Positions 1-7,135 of a stretch of 12,136 bases of DNA are shown here, one piece after another (within the stretch, counting starts at the first letter, position 1; the number at the start of each line of letters is the position of its first letter). Below the pieces are notes generated by a model that saw only the letters and a program-made list of their open reading frames with translations, was not told the DNA's origin and made no database searches. The translations under genes and the position numbers were made by a program. Source of the stretch: Methylotenera sp. UBA6020 (GTDB lineage Bacteria > Pseudomonadota > Gammaproteobacteria > Burkholderiales > Methylophilaceae); contig DIZU01000025.1 of the NCBI GenBank assembly GCA_002429455.1, positions 2,867 to 15,002 on the forward strand, read 5' to 3'.

Positions 1-63
1 GGCGTCGCTCCTACCAATCAATGGTCTTGGCATGACATGACTTTATTTTAGAGACTAGCTATA
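1..63 (-). mobile_element. Partial miniature element (REPIN-bearing), copy 1
   Basis: The first 63 bases are the reverse complement of 5467-5529 with only two mismatches by eye. That second copy is one half of a 151-bp element built around a REP-type palindrome. This copy therefore begins inside the palindrome arm, is cut by the window edge, and ends at the terminal TATA. It lies ten bases past the stop codon of the ASCH gene. Its orientation is opposite to copy 2, so the pair forms a long inverted repeat around 1-5617. No transposase is visible, so it is a non-autonomous dispersed repeat. Confidence 0.8.
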
Positions 64-72
64 AGTACAAAC

Positions 73-537
73 CTAAAATAACTCAGCCTGCGCAGCCGGT
101 GGCGCGGCCAATAGCTCGTCCACGTCAATCTCAAAAATCCCAAGTTTTCCAGGGCAGGGCATAAGCGCCAAAGGCGTCGCCTGTTCAAACAGAAAGCCAA
201 AATACTCCTGGTGGACACCGCCAAAGTGGGCACGTTGCTGACGGTTGATGCCTTCAGGTAAGTCTCCTGGTCGGCAACAGAGTACTAAATTGGCAATGCC
301 GACCACGCCACCGTACTCAAGTTTGTCCTTGGTTGGGAGGGGAATGTCAGTTTTGGACTTGATATATTCATAATACTGTTCATACAGACCCTTACTTGCA
401 TGAATCAGGACTGGCCCACGGTATTGGGTTCCCCAAGTGCGGTCGTCCACCAGCAGATAGCCGTTAGCAATCAGCCATGCGTAGGGTTGCTTGAGTGAAA
501 GCGCTTTTGTCAGGCCGGTGGGGAGTAGGAGGCTCAT
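73..537 (-). CDS. ASCH-domain protein (154 aa)
   Basis: The N-terminal half carries the ASCH signature: KALSLKQPYAWLIANG at residues 11-26, then RTW, and YRGPVLIHASK around residues 39-49. A later GGVVGIANLVLC strand (about 76-87) and a C-terminal GKLGIFEIDV strand complete the fold. ASCH domains are beta-barrels related to PUA and are thought to bind RNA or modified nucleotides; some members act on modified cytidine nucleosides. The substrate of this one cannot be told. Family members often read NG.K..ENRTW, whereas here the acidic pair precedes RTW directly (LVDDRTW). The length fits a single-domain protein. The annotated ATG has no good Shine-Dalgarno; a TTG nine codons in (before TKALSLKQP) is an alternative start. 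It lies downstream of tRNA-Thr on the same strand. Confidence 0.8.
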   Translation of the reverse strand: MSLLLPTGLTKALSLKQPYAWLIANGYLLVDDRTWGTQYRGPVLIHASKGLYEQYYEYIKSKTDIPLPTKDKLEYGGVVGIANLVLCCRPGDLPEGINRQQRAHFGGVHQEYFGFLFEQATPLALMPCPGKLGIFEIDVDELLAAPPAAQAELF

Positions 538-540
538 GGC

Positions 541-664
541 TGATTACGCTACGGCAACTCCGGCTTACAGCCGGGTGCCGGTGGGGAACGTGGATATTGT
601 TACCAGCTCATTTAATGGTTGTTTTTTCGGGTGGCGCATAACCCTTGCTCAGAGGTGTAATAAT
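541..664. other. Spacer between tRNA-Thr and the ASCH gene
   Basis: This spacer holds no supportable gene. It has one small hairpin, CCGGCT-TAC-AGCCGG at 560-574, in what would be the leader of the ASCH gene. No U-tract follows the hairpin on either strand, so I do not call it a terminator. A GGTGCCGG octamer at 574-581 recurs at the tRNA 3' end (666-673), which is too short to call an attachment site. Confidence 0.4.
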
Positions 665-740
665 TGGTGCCGGATGTCGGAATCGAACTGACGACCTTCG
701 CATTACAAGTGCGCTGCTCTACCAACTGAGCTAATCCGGC
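665..740 (-). tRNA. tRNA-Thr (anticodon UGU), CCA encoded
   Basis: Read on the minus strand, a perfect 7-bp acceptor stem (GCCGGAT / ATCCGGC) is followed by the D arm GCTC-AGTTGGTAGA-GAGC and the anticodon loop CTTGTAA with anticodon TGT. A T loop TTCGATT, discriminator A and genomically encoded CCA complete the molecule at 76 nt. The TGT anticodon reads ACA/ACG-type threonine codons. The T stem is GTCAG / CCGAC, giving an A52-C62 mismatch in the middle of an otherwise canonical arm. G27-A43 at the end of the anticodon stem is a pairing I also recall from E. coli threonine tRNA. It is a stand-alone tRNA gene with no adjacent tRNA visible. Confidence 0.95.
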
Positions 741-774
741 GTATGAACTGAGGTGCGCATTATACTCAAATTAT

Positions 775-969
775 TTACAAAGTGTCATGCTTGCCACCCA
801 ACTTCTTCGTGAACATCAAGCAGTGGGCGTTAGAGGCTTTAAATACCTCTTTGCATGGAAGCTTTTTACTTTTGAAATTCATGGCACGACAACCATAGGG
901 GAAGCTGGCCTCATACGTGATGAAGTAATGTGAGCATTGCAGGCAGTCTGGTGGTTCTAACTTATCCAT
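775..969 (-). CDS. Small conserved cysteine-containing protein (64 aa)
   Basis: The protein has CLQCSHYF at residues 9-16 and then ITYEASFPYGCRAMNFKS, PCKEV and a late cysteine near residue 49. The pattern CxxC...PYGCRAM.FKS..PC.EV...S...C resembles a family of short conserved hypothetical proteins I recall in beta- and gammaproteobacteria. CxxC plus further Cys suggests a compact metal-binding (zinc-ribbon-like) fold; function is not known. The ATG at 969 lacks a strong ribosome-binding site. Only about 18 bases upstream begins the degenerate repeat at 987-1119, so its native promoter region may have been displaced. It is oriented toward tRNA-Thr on the same strand. Confidence 0.7.
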   Translation of the reverse strand: MDKLEPPDCLQCSHYFITYEASFPYGCRAMNFKSKKLPCKEVFKASNAHCLMFTKKLGGKHDTL

Positions 970-986
970 GTTTGATTCGATGTTGA

Positions 987-1119
987 ATGAATGACTTGGG
1001 TCGGTGTTACCAGTGGTCCGCGTCTGCTTTAGAGCAGTGTAAGCTTTAGGGTGTCAACGACAGCTTTCGGATAGGCAGTTTTCAAAGGTGAATCAGCACT
1101 CTCGACCCAAAGCAGACAC
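987..1119. repeat. Degenerate ~130-bp repeat, copy A
   Basis: The copy aligns by eye over its whole length with 5197-5325, with many substitutions (roughly 70 percent identity, not computed). The best block is TGTTACCAGTGGTCCG plus the following GCGTCTGCTTT near 1005-1030. The right end reads TCGACCCAAAGCAGACA (1103-1118). Its reverse complement matches the left end of copy B (TGTCCGTTTTGGCCGA), so the intact element would have had terminal inverted repeats. Within this copy GTCTGCTTT (1022-1030) and AAAGCAGAC (1109-1117) form a separate perfect 9-base inverted pair. No ORF spans it. It looks like an old MITE and sits just past the 3' end of the MFS reading frame. Confidence 0.6.
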
Positions 1120-1160
1120 TTAATCATGACTAAAAACAACTGGAACAAGTCAAATGTTAC

Positions 1161-1295
1161 TCATAATCTGTCGCCAGATTCGCCCTCAACCAGGTTTGGG
1201 ATTGGCCCCCCGCCAATCCGACTGGGCCGGACGATTAATGCCAAGACAAGCACAAGTGCGATCATAAGCATTAATGAGCCGACAGACAACGACAT
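1161..1295 (-). pseudogene. Severed C-terminal helix of the MFS transporter
   Basis: Directly after the TAA that ends the MFS gene, the same frame continues with ATG and 44 codons to a TGA at 1161-1163. The product starts MSLSVGSLMLMIALVLVLAL and continues IVRPSRIGGG. That is a convincing last transmembrane helix of a DHA2 transporter followed by a short cytoplasmic tail. Adding it restores a total near 478 residues, normal for 14-helix members. Because stop and ATG abut (TAAATG), the fragment could be made by translational restart, but the simplest reading is a nonsense mutation that cut off helix 14. Confidence 0.75.
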
Positions 1296-2597
1296 TTAGA
1301 TGTGGTGTGCGAGTAACGCTCTGGCATCGGTTATATCAGAATCAGCGGCAGAAAAAACCACAACTAGAATACCCAGTCCTAGCGAACTGCCGAGCTGATG
1401 TGCAACATTGATGAGTCCGGAGGCAGCACCGGCATCTTCATGGGCGACACCAGTAATACCAGCAACTGTGAGAGGGCTAAGAGAGCCGCCCTGGCCAACC
1501 CCAATCAGTATCATCGGCAGTGCAACACCTATGAGATAGTGAGTATCGGCAGAGGCCTGACTGAGCCATATCATTCCAATTAATGCTATGATAAGCCCTC
1601 CGGCAAGCAATCGTCCATTGCCGAACCGATGCGTAAGTCTGGGAACAGCCATAGCCGCGCCAAAATTGGCCAGCGTTGTGGGTAGGAATGCAACCCCTGC
1701 TTCAGAGGGGCTGAACCCCAGCACGCCTTGCAGGAACTGGGTAGTGAAGAACCAAAAGCCCATCATACCGCCTAGAAAAAGGATACGCGCTGCATAGGCA
1801 CCAGAGCGTTCGCGGCTGGCGAACAAGCGTAGTGGCATTATGGGTTTTGCTACGCGCCATTCGTTCAGCACAAGCAGGGTAATCAGAACAACTCCTGATG
1901 CGAGGGCCGTAATCGTGAGCGGGTCGCTCCAACCAGTAGCTGTTGACCTGACCAATCCGTATACCAGAGCACTCATGCCCAAGGTCGAGCATATGGCGCC
2001 GACCACGTCAAACTTACCTGGTTTCAATTCGGTCTCTTGGAGATAGCGTCTTGCAGCCAACATTAAGGCAATGCCGATAGGGAGATTGATAAAAAAACCG
2101 ACGCGCCAGGACAGCCAGTCTGCGAAAATGCCGCCAAGTACTAAGCCGACGCTGGCACCTATACCGGCAACGGCGCCGTAATAACCGACTGCCCGTGTTC
2201 GCTCGGGCCCCTCGGGAAAGTTCGTAGATAAAAGTGCCAGCGTTGACGGCGCAAGTATGGCTGAGCCGACACCCTGTATTGCCCGAGCACTGAGTAGCCA
2301 AAGAGGCGATTGTGCGAAGCCAATAGCGAAAGATGCTAAAGTGAAGAGTGCAAGCCCCGCGATGAACATGCGGCGGCGGCCGAGAATGTCGCCGGCGCGA
2401 GCACCAAGTAACAGCAATCCGCCGAAAGTCAGCGTATAGGCGTTCGATACCCAGGAGAGCTCTGTGGTCGTGAAGTGAAGACTACTTTGAATCTTCGGAA
2501 GCCCGGTAATGACAATCGAGATGTCGAGCACGATCATCAGATAGCTGACGAGGATGATCGCAAGCACTGGTACATGCTTAGGGTCTATCTTTCCCAT
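1296..2597 (-). CDS. DHA2-family (EmrB/QacA-like) MFS efflux transporter, truncated by a stop
   Basis: This 433-residue integral membrane protein is of the drug:proton antiporter-2 type. Visible family marks are LDISIVITGLPKI in helix 1, GARAGDILGRRRMF (motif A, about residues 65-78), the RAIQGVGSAILAPS stretch (about 105-118) and motif C GAVAGIGASVGLVLGG (about 140-155). Many hydrophobic helices follow to the end. DHA2 members export drugs, dyes or toxic metabolites in exchange for protons, but the substrate here is not deducible. The ATG follows the cupin stop codon with no gap (TAAATG), implying translational coupling. The reading frame ends at TAA (1296-1298) while the same frame goes on to encode the missing last helix at 1161-1295, so this copy is probably defective or functions with 13 helices. 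Confidence 0.88.
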   Translation of the reverse strand: MGKIDPKHVPVLAIILVSYLMIVLDISIVITGLPKIQSSLHFTTTELSWVSNAYTLTFGGLLLLGARAGDILGRRRMFIAGLALFTLASFAIGFAQSPLWLLSARAIQGVGSAILAPSTLALLSTNFPEGPERTRAVGYYGAVAGIGASVGLVLGGIFADWLSWRVGFFINLPIGIALMLAARRYLQETELKPGKFDVVGAICSTLGMSALVYGLVRSTATGWSDPLTITALASGVVLITLLVLNEWRVAKPIMPLRLFASRERSGAYAARILFLGGMMGFWFFTTQFLQGVLGFSPSEAGVAFLPTTLANFGAAMAVPRLTHRFGNGRLLAGGLIIALIGMIWLSQASADTHYLIGVALPMILIGVGQGGSLSPLTVAGITGVAHEDAGAASGLINVAHQLGSSLGLGILVVVFSAADSDITDARALLAHHI

Positions 2598-3008
2598 TTA
2601 TGCCACGCTAGCTTCAGGTTGGTATTGTTTGTCGCTGACTTGCTCCATAAAATCAGCCGTTTTACCGTCTAGTTGTTCCTGAATGGCAATATGGGTCATG
2701 GCTTTTGTGGCCGAGGCGCCATGCCAATGCTTTTCTCCAGGGGCAATCCATATTACATCACCCGGCCGGATTTCTTCAACTTGGCTCCCCCAAAGCTGAA
2801 TCAACCCAGTGCCTGATGTTACGATTAACGTTTGTCCAAGAGGATGAATGTGCCATGCGGTGCGAGCGCCGGGCCCGAAGGTGACGTTTGCACCCACCGC
2901 GCGTGCAGGCTCATTAGCCTGAAACAGCATGTCAACGCGTACCGATCCAGTGAAGTATTCAGCTGGTCCTTTGGTGGATGGTTCTAATCCGTTTCGCTTG
3001 ATGTTCAT
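2598..3008 (-). CDS. Cupin protein related to Mn-dependent (R)-hydroxynitrile lyase
   Basis: A single small cupin domain (136 aa). The layout [17 protein letters not shown] (about residues 52-68), [20 protein letters not shown] (78-97) and THIAIQE (105-111) closely recalls the Granulicella hydroxynitrile-lyase cupin. The metal ligands of that enzyme have counterparts here at H53, H55, Q59 and H94, and H106 matches its catalytic-region histidine. Family members near carboxymuconolactone-decarboxylase or aldo-keto genes are usually annotated only as cupins, so a true cyanohydrin substrate is inference. The start ATG has an AGGA sequence about ten bases upstream (3017-3020). It lies between the reductase and the MFS gene and is the only member of this cassette with no visible lesion. 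Confidence 0.88.
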   Translation of the reverse strand: MNIKRNGLEPSTKGPAEYFTGSVRVDMLFQANEPARAVGANVTFGPGARTAWHIHPLGQTLIVTSGTGLIQLWGSQVEEIRPGDVIWIAPGEKHWHGASATKAMTHIAIQEQLDGKTADFMEQVSDKQYQPEASVA

Positions 3009-3083
3009 TTCATTAGTCCTTTCTCTAATTGAGGTTCCAGCTCAGTATTCCCGCATGCGAGATGGCAGACAAACAATGCAACC

Positions 3084-4087
<1,004 letters not shown>

Positions 4088-4110
4088 CTAGTTTTTTAGT
4101 AGTAAGGCAG

Positions 4111-4130
4111 AGCTACCAAGCTTGGTAGCT
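4111..4130. promoter_or_regulatory. Perfect 20-bp palindrome upstream of the reductase
   Basis: AGCTACCAAGCTTGGTAGCT is an uninterrupted self-complementary 20-mer, 33 bases ahead of the reductase ATG in the divergent spacer. A second pair, GCAGAGC (4107-4113) and GCTCTGC (4141-4147), partly nests around it. It could be an operator for the divergent regulator or another repressor, or a small hairpin in the reductase leader; the sequence alone cannot choose. Confidence 0.5.
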
Positions 4131-4165
4131 TTCATAAGCGGCTCTGCAATCATCAATGCATAATG

Positions 4166-4182
4166 TACTCGTTATGCGAGTA
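4166..4182. promoter_or_regulatory. Likely LysR-type operator (interrupted palindrome)
   Basis: TACTCG-TTATG-CGAGTA is an inverted repeat with 6-base arms around a 5-base centre, close to the geometry bound by LysR-type dimers. It is in the spacer between the divergent reductase and lysR genes, 49 bases before the lysR start and 14 bases before its TATAAT box. This is the usual place for an autoregulatory and divergent activation site. Confidence 0.55.
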
Positions 4183-4195
4183 TTTGATTAGACGG

Positions 4196-4201
4196 TATAA
4201 T
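4196..4201 (+). promoter_or_regulatory. Candidate -10 box of the lysR gene
   Basis: A perfect TATAAT lies 29 bases upstream of the lysR ATG. No good -35 hexamer is found at the right spacing (TATGCG at 4173-4178, overlapping the palindrome, is the best), which fits a promoter that is weak or controlled by the factor bound at 4166-4182. Confidence 0.4.
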
Positions 4202-4230
4202 TAGCATAACCTTATGAATTGAGCTCATGA

Positions 4231-5123
4231 ATGGCCGCTGAGAAATTTGACGATCTTTTTGCTTTTGTTGCAGTTGCGCGCGAGGGTAGTTTTACCAAGG
4301 CTGCGGCGCAGCTTGGTGTGTCTCAATCCGCATTGAGTCACACTATTAGAGGGTTGGAGACAAGACTCGGGCTAAGGCTTTTGACACGCACCACGCGTAG
4401 TGTATCTACTTCCGAAGCAGGCGAGCGTCTATTGCAGACGCTGCGACCAAGATTTGAAGAAATCGAAGATGAGCTTGCGGCCTTGAGCGAACTTAGAGAT
4501 AAACCTGCTGGCACTATTCGCATCACCGCTGCTGAACATGCGGCCAACTCCGTACTTTGGCCAAAATTGGCAAAATTTTTGCCAGACTACCCTGACATCA
4601 AGGTGGAGATCATCGTCGACTACGGCCTGACCGACATTGTGGCACAGCGTTATGACGCTGGCGTACGGCTTGGGGATCAGGTGGAAAAGACATGATTGCA
4701 GTGCGCATAGCGCCGGACTTACGTATGGCTGTGGTCGCGACACCGACTTACTTCTCAATGCGACCACCCCCAAAAATTCCTCAGGATCTTGCTGCTCACG
4801 ATTGCATCAATCTAAGGTTTCTCACCAAAGGAGACATTTATGCTTGGGAGTTTGAGAAAGAGGGGCATGAGCTGAAAGTACATGTTCAGGGCCAATTGGT
4901 TTTTAACAGCGGTACTCCAATCTTAAAGGCAGCATTGGCCGGATTCGGTGTTGCCTGTGTGCCGGAGGATATGGCACAGGAGTACATTGCAGAAGGACAC
5001 CTTCAGAGGGTGCTTGAGGATTGGTGTCCGACATTCCAGGGCTATCATATCTACTACGCAAGCCGCCGTCAGTCCTCTCCGGCATTCGCATTACTGATCA
5101 ATGCGCTACGCTACCGGAGTTAA
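4231..5123 (+). pseudogene. LysR-family regulator, split by a -1 frameshift
   Basis: The first part (4231-4695, 154 codons) has the winged helix-turn-helix typical of LysR proteins (FVAVAREGSFTKAAAQLGVS, then SALSHTIRGLETRLGLRLL, about residues 12-51), the linker helix and the start of the co-inducer domain (TIRITAAEHAANSVLWPKL). It ends after GDQVEKT. The second part starts in the next frame at MIAVRIAPDLRMAVVATPTY and continues through a normal co-inducer domain to 5123. Reading GAAAAG-G-ACATG instead of GAAAAGACATG near 4684-4694 joins them as GDQVEKDMIAVRI and gives about 297 residues, the family norm. It is divergent from the reductase-cupin-MFS genes and would be expected to control them in response to a small ligand. 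Confidence 0.85.
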
Positions 5124-5455
5124 GCTCAAAATCAAGTCCCAGTAGATTAGCTCGTACAGCTGTGCTTAATCGATGCAGGCATAGAGATGCATTGAATGTC
5201 CGTTTTGGCCGAATATTATCAGTGATCAGCATCTGCTTTGAGTAATGCAATTTTTTCGGTGTTAACGACTACTTTTTGGCAAGCAGTTCTCGGAGGTAAA
5301 TTAACATTTTCGAAATAAAGTCTGGGAAGTCCAATAGCCGCACCACCGGATGTAACCAGGTAATTGTGGATATCCTGTTGCTCCAAGCAGATCGCCAACA
5401 CTGTCGATGTGCGATCCTCACGGACCAGTCGCCGATTATTTTCTAAGAGGAGAAA
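5124..5455. other. Gene-poor spacer containing repeat copy B
   Basis: From the lysR stop to the VOC ribosome-binding site I see no supportable gene. The middle is occupied by the degenerate repeat at 5197-5325. A minus-strand open frame covers 5219-5401, but part of it is made of that repeat and it resembles no family I know, so I do not call it. The last 40 bases lead into AAGAGGAGA (5445-5453), the ribosome-binding site of the broken VOC gene. Confidence 0.5.
5197..5325. repeat. Degenerate ~130-bp repeat, copy B
   Basis: This is the second copy of the repeat at 987-1119, in the same orientation. Matching blocks include TATTATCAGTGATCAG followed by CATCTGCTTT (against TGTTACCAGTGGTCCG plus CGTCTGCTTT in copy A), GGTGTTAACGAC (against GGTGTCAACGAC) and GCAGTTCTCGGAGGTAAAT (against GCAGTTTTCAAAGGTGAAT). 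The left end TGTCCGTTTTGGCCGA is inverted-repeat-related to the right end of copy A. The right end here (TTCGAAATAAAGTCTGG) is eroded. Together the copies bracket the MFS-cupin-AKR-LysR cassette. Confidence 0.6.
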
Positions 5456-5466
5456 ATGATGTTAGC

Positions 5467-5617
5467 TATAGCTAGTCTCCAAAATAAAGTCATGTCATGC
5501 CAAGACCGTTGATTGGTAGGAGCGACGCCCCGTCGCGAAGCAATGGTGCAATCGCGACGAGGCGTCGCTCCTACCAAAAACAATACGTGACTGTCATTAT
5601 TTAGAGGATTGGCTATA
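5467..5617. mobile_element. Miniature element with REPIN-like core, copy 2 (full length)
   Basis: This 151-bp element begins TATAGCTAGTCTCCAAAATA and ends TTAGAGGATTGGCTATA. The reverse complement of the end, TATAGCCAATCCTCTAAATA, pairs with the start, so the terminal inverted repeats are imperfect and run about 26-30 bp. The left 63 bases recur inverted at 1-63 with two differences. It has no coding capacity. The flanks GTTAGC and GCCTTAG suggest at most a 2-bp target duplication (GC); a longer one is not seen. It separates a ribosome-binding site plus ATG from the body of the VOC gene. Confidence 0.75.
5513..5577. repeat. Pair of inverted GTAG-type REP sequences (REPIN core)
   Basis: Two 26-base arms (5513-5538 and 5552-5577) are inverted copies with one difference, around a 13-base loop. 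Each arm holds GTAG followed by GGAGCGACGCC.CGTCGCGA, whose GCGACG/CGTCGC forms its own small hairpin. A GTAG head with a GC-rich hairpin is the classical layout of REPs mobilised by RAYT (REP-associated tyrosine) transposases. No RAYT gene is in the window. Transcribed from either side it would fold into a very stable stem, so it may also limit read-through between the two neighbourhoods. Confidence 0.75.
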
Positions 5618-5833
5618 ACGCCTTAGTCACAACGGTTCTACCTGTCATGGATATGAAGCGCGCCAGAAGTTTTTACGAAAACAAACTGGGTTTGAAGCCG
5701 GGTAGTCTTTGAAGACTATGACTTACCTGAGCTAAAAACTGTCAATCACGTGTGCGTTATGGGCTCCGAAAAAGCCGCTTGGTTCAAGGACACTGAAGGA
5801 AATTATCTGTGTATTCACGAAGACGTTGCATGA

Positions 5834-6028
5834 AAGTCCCCGGGCAATAGAACCATATGGCGGGATCGGTCATCAGCATCATGCCTAACCCGCGCTACAT
5901 GGAACGCAACCCTTCCAGTGTTAGGAGGAGGATGTAAACAATTTGTGCCCGTTATTTTTTTAAGTGTATATAGAATTTAACTGTGGTTAAAGCTGAGCGA
6001 AATTTATCATTTGCCGTGTCGATTTGGA
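5834..6028. other. Spacer between the VOC remnant and the acyltransferase
   Basis: The spacer contains no recognisable gene. A 26-codon plus-strand frame (5857-5937) matches nothing I know. TTTAAC-TGTG-GTTAAA (about 5975-5990) is a small A/T hairpin past the 3' end of the minus-strand operon, but no U-tract follows it on that strand, so a terminator is not supported. Confidence 0.4.
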
Positions 6029-7133
6029 CTATGCCAACTTTAACATCGGGTTCACGAATTGGTTACGATGTTTGAATAGCGTACAGGTTGGTTCAAACAT
6101 TGCGCCTAAACTTAATTTTGCTTCATCTGCGGCCTGCCCACTTTGAAACGTATGGAAACCATCGCGTATGCACATTTTAATATTATAAATCCAGCTTAAA
6201 CTATACAAATTCACTTGCTGGCTATGCATATAATCCAATACCTATGTATTTATCTATCAGCACTCCGTTGCCATGTAATAAGCAATTAAAACCAATCAAT
6301 TTTTCATGCATGTAATACAGCACAAATCGACATTGATTTGGCATTAAGCCTGCTAACGCCTCAAAAAATTCCAAAGTGAGTTTTTCAAACTTAAACTCAC
6401 TTTTTTCGCGGCAATTTAAATATAAGTGATAGATTTTCTCTAAGTGCGGTGGTAGGCCGTCATGTTCTTCAATATGCAATTGATCAAACTGTTTGAGTTC
6501 ACCACGTAACATTTTGCTAGTGTCGTTACTTAATGTCGCTAGATAGCCATCGAGCTCTTTAAAGTTGATTGAATTTTTAGCTACGAGTTTGTCATCTATG
6601 CATGTGTAACCTTGCTTGGCTAATAGAGGCTGTAATTGCTTGGTATCAATATCCATAACATCTTTGAATGCAATGACGTTTGCGCCTTCGCGTTCGGCAA
6701 CGTCATCTAATTTTTCAGTGAGTACGTTAATCATTTCGGCATCTAGTGGTTGGTCTTTAAAAAAACCAATTTGTGCTGAATCAGTAACTGGTGAACCCAC
6801 ACAAAGTAGACGTACTGTCCTTTGGTTTGGCAACAATTTACTTAAGTGATGCGTTACAGCTTTCATATCGCCTTGCACAGCGGTATCGAGAGCATGATTG
6901 GTTATAAATATTGGGGCAATACATACAACTGTGCCAGCCTTTGACAACGAGATATAGCCAGTTTTAAAGCCTACGATTCTTCCTAATTCAAATGCCAAAT
7001 GATACCGATATCCTTCTAGCGAGTTTGGCAGCAAACGTTGCCAGGTTGTTTCGTCATATTTAGCCGCGGTAAAGGTATAGTGCGTTTCGTAACGAGGTGA
7101 TTCAGACTCATCATAACTACGTGCAAGTTGCAT
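6029..7133 (-). pseudogene. GNAT/FemAB-like acyltransferase, frameshifted near its end
   Basis: The intact part (6222-7133, 303 codons) ends at KYIGIGLYA. In the next frame the sequence goes on with DYMHSQQVNLYSLSWIYNIK, then CIRDGFHTFQSGQAADEAKL and LFKHRNQFVNPML, stopping at 6029. This is the usual finish of GNAT-fold proteins of the COG3146/FemAB-like group (DKYIGM...NLY.LSW..N, QSGQ.A.E.K..LG, F.HRN). GGTATTGGAT near 6230-6246 should read GGTATGGAT, so one T is extra; repaired length is about 367 residues. Such proteins transfer acyl or aminoacyl groups to amines. The ATG follows the ketosynthase stop by two bases, with AAGG upstream. As last gene of the operon it may attach the acyl product of the carrier protein to an amine, which is inference. 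Confidence 0.75.
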
Positions 7134-7135
7134 AA

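Larger units (their letters stand above)
5456..5833 (+). pseudogene. Glyoxalase/VOC-family gene, interrupted and internally deleted
   Basis: From 5620 the plus strand reads ALVTTVLPVMDMKRARSFYE then NKLGLKPG, the first beta-alpha unit of a glyoxalase/dioxygenase (VOC) protein, and hits TGA at 5710. One frame over, from about 5708, it reads FEDYDLPELKTVNHVCVMGS then EKAAWFKDTEGNYLCIHED and stops at 5833, which is the family's C-terminal metal-site region. Roughly 50 residues between these parts are missing. Upstream, AAGAGGAGA with ATGATGTTAGC at 5456-5466 looks like the true start. Joining ATGATGTTAGC to CTTAGTCACA across the 151-bp element would give MMLALVTTVLPV. I infer that the element inserted after the third codon and that the middle was then deleted. 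The gene is dead in either case. Confidence 0.75.

Noticed and set aside
560..581. Hairpin and GGTGCCGG octamer near tRNA-Thr as a terminator or integrase attachment site
   Set aside because: No U-tract follows the stem, the shared octamer is too short for an att core, and no integrase gene is in the window.
2014..2301. Minus-strand frame of 95 codons inside the MFS gene
   Set aside because: It is an out-of-frame reading of transmembrane-helix codons with an arginine/cysteine-rich product and no start context.
5219..5401. Minus-strand 60-codon frame (and its upstream extension) after lysR
   Set aside because: Its C-terminal half is made of the degenerate repeat copy B, and no family resemblance is visible.
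5513..5577. REPIN palindrome considered as a CRISPR repeat or an intrinsic terminator
   Set aside because: There is a single inverted pair, not regularly spaced direct repeats, and no U-tract follows on either strand. The GTAG head fits a REP.
5857..5937. 26-codon plus-strand frame after the VOC remnant
   Set aside because: It is short, has no ribosome-binding site and has no recognised homology; it may be a scrap of another lost gene, but this cannot be supported.
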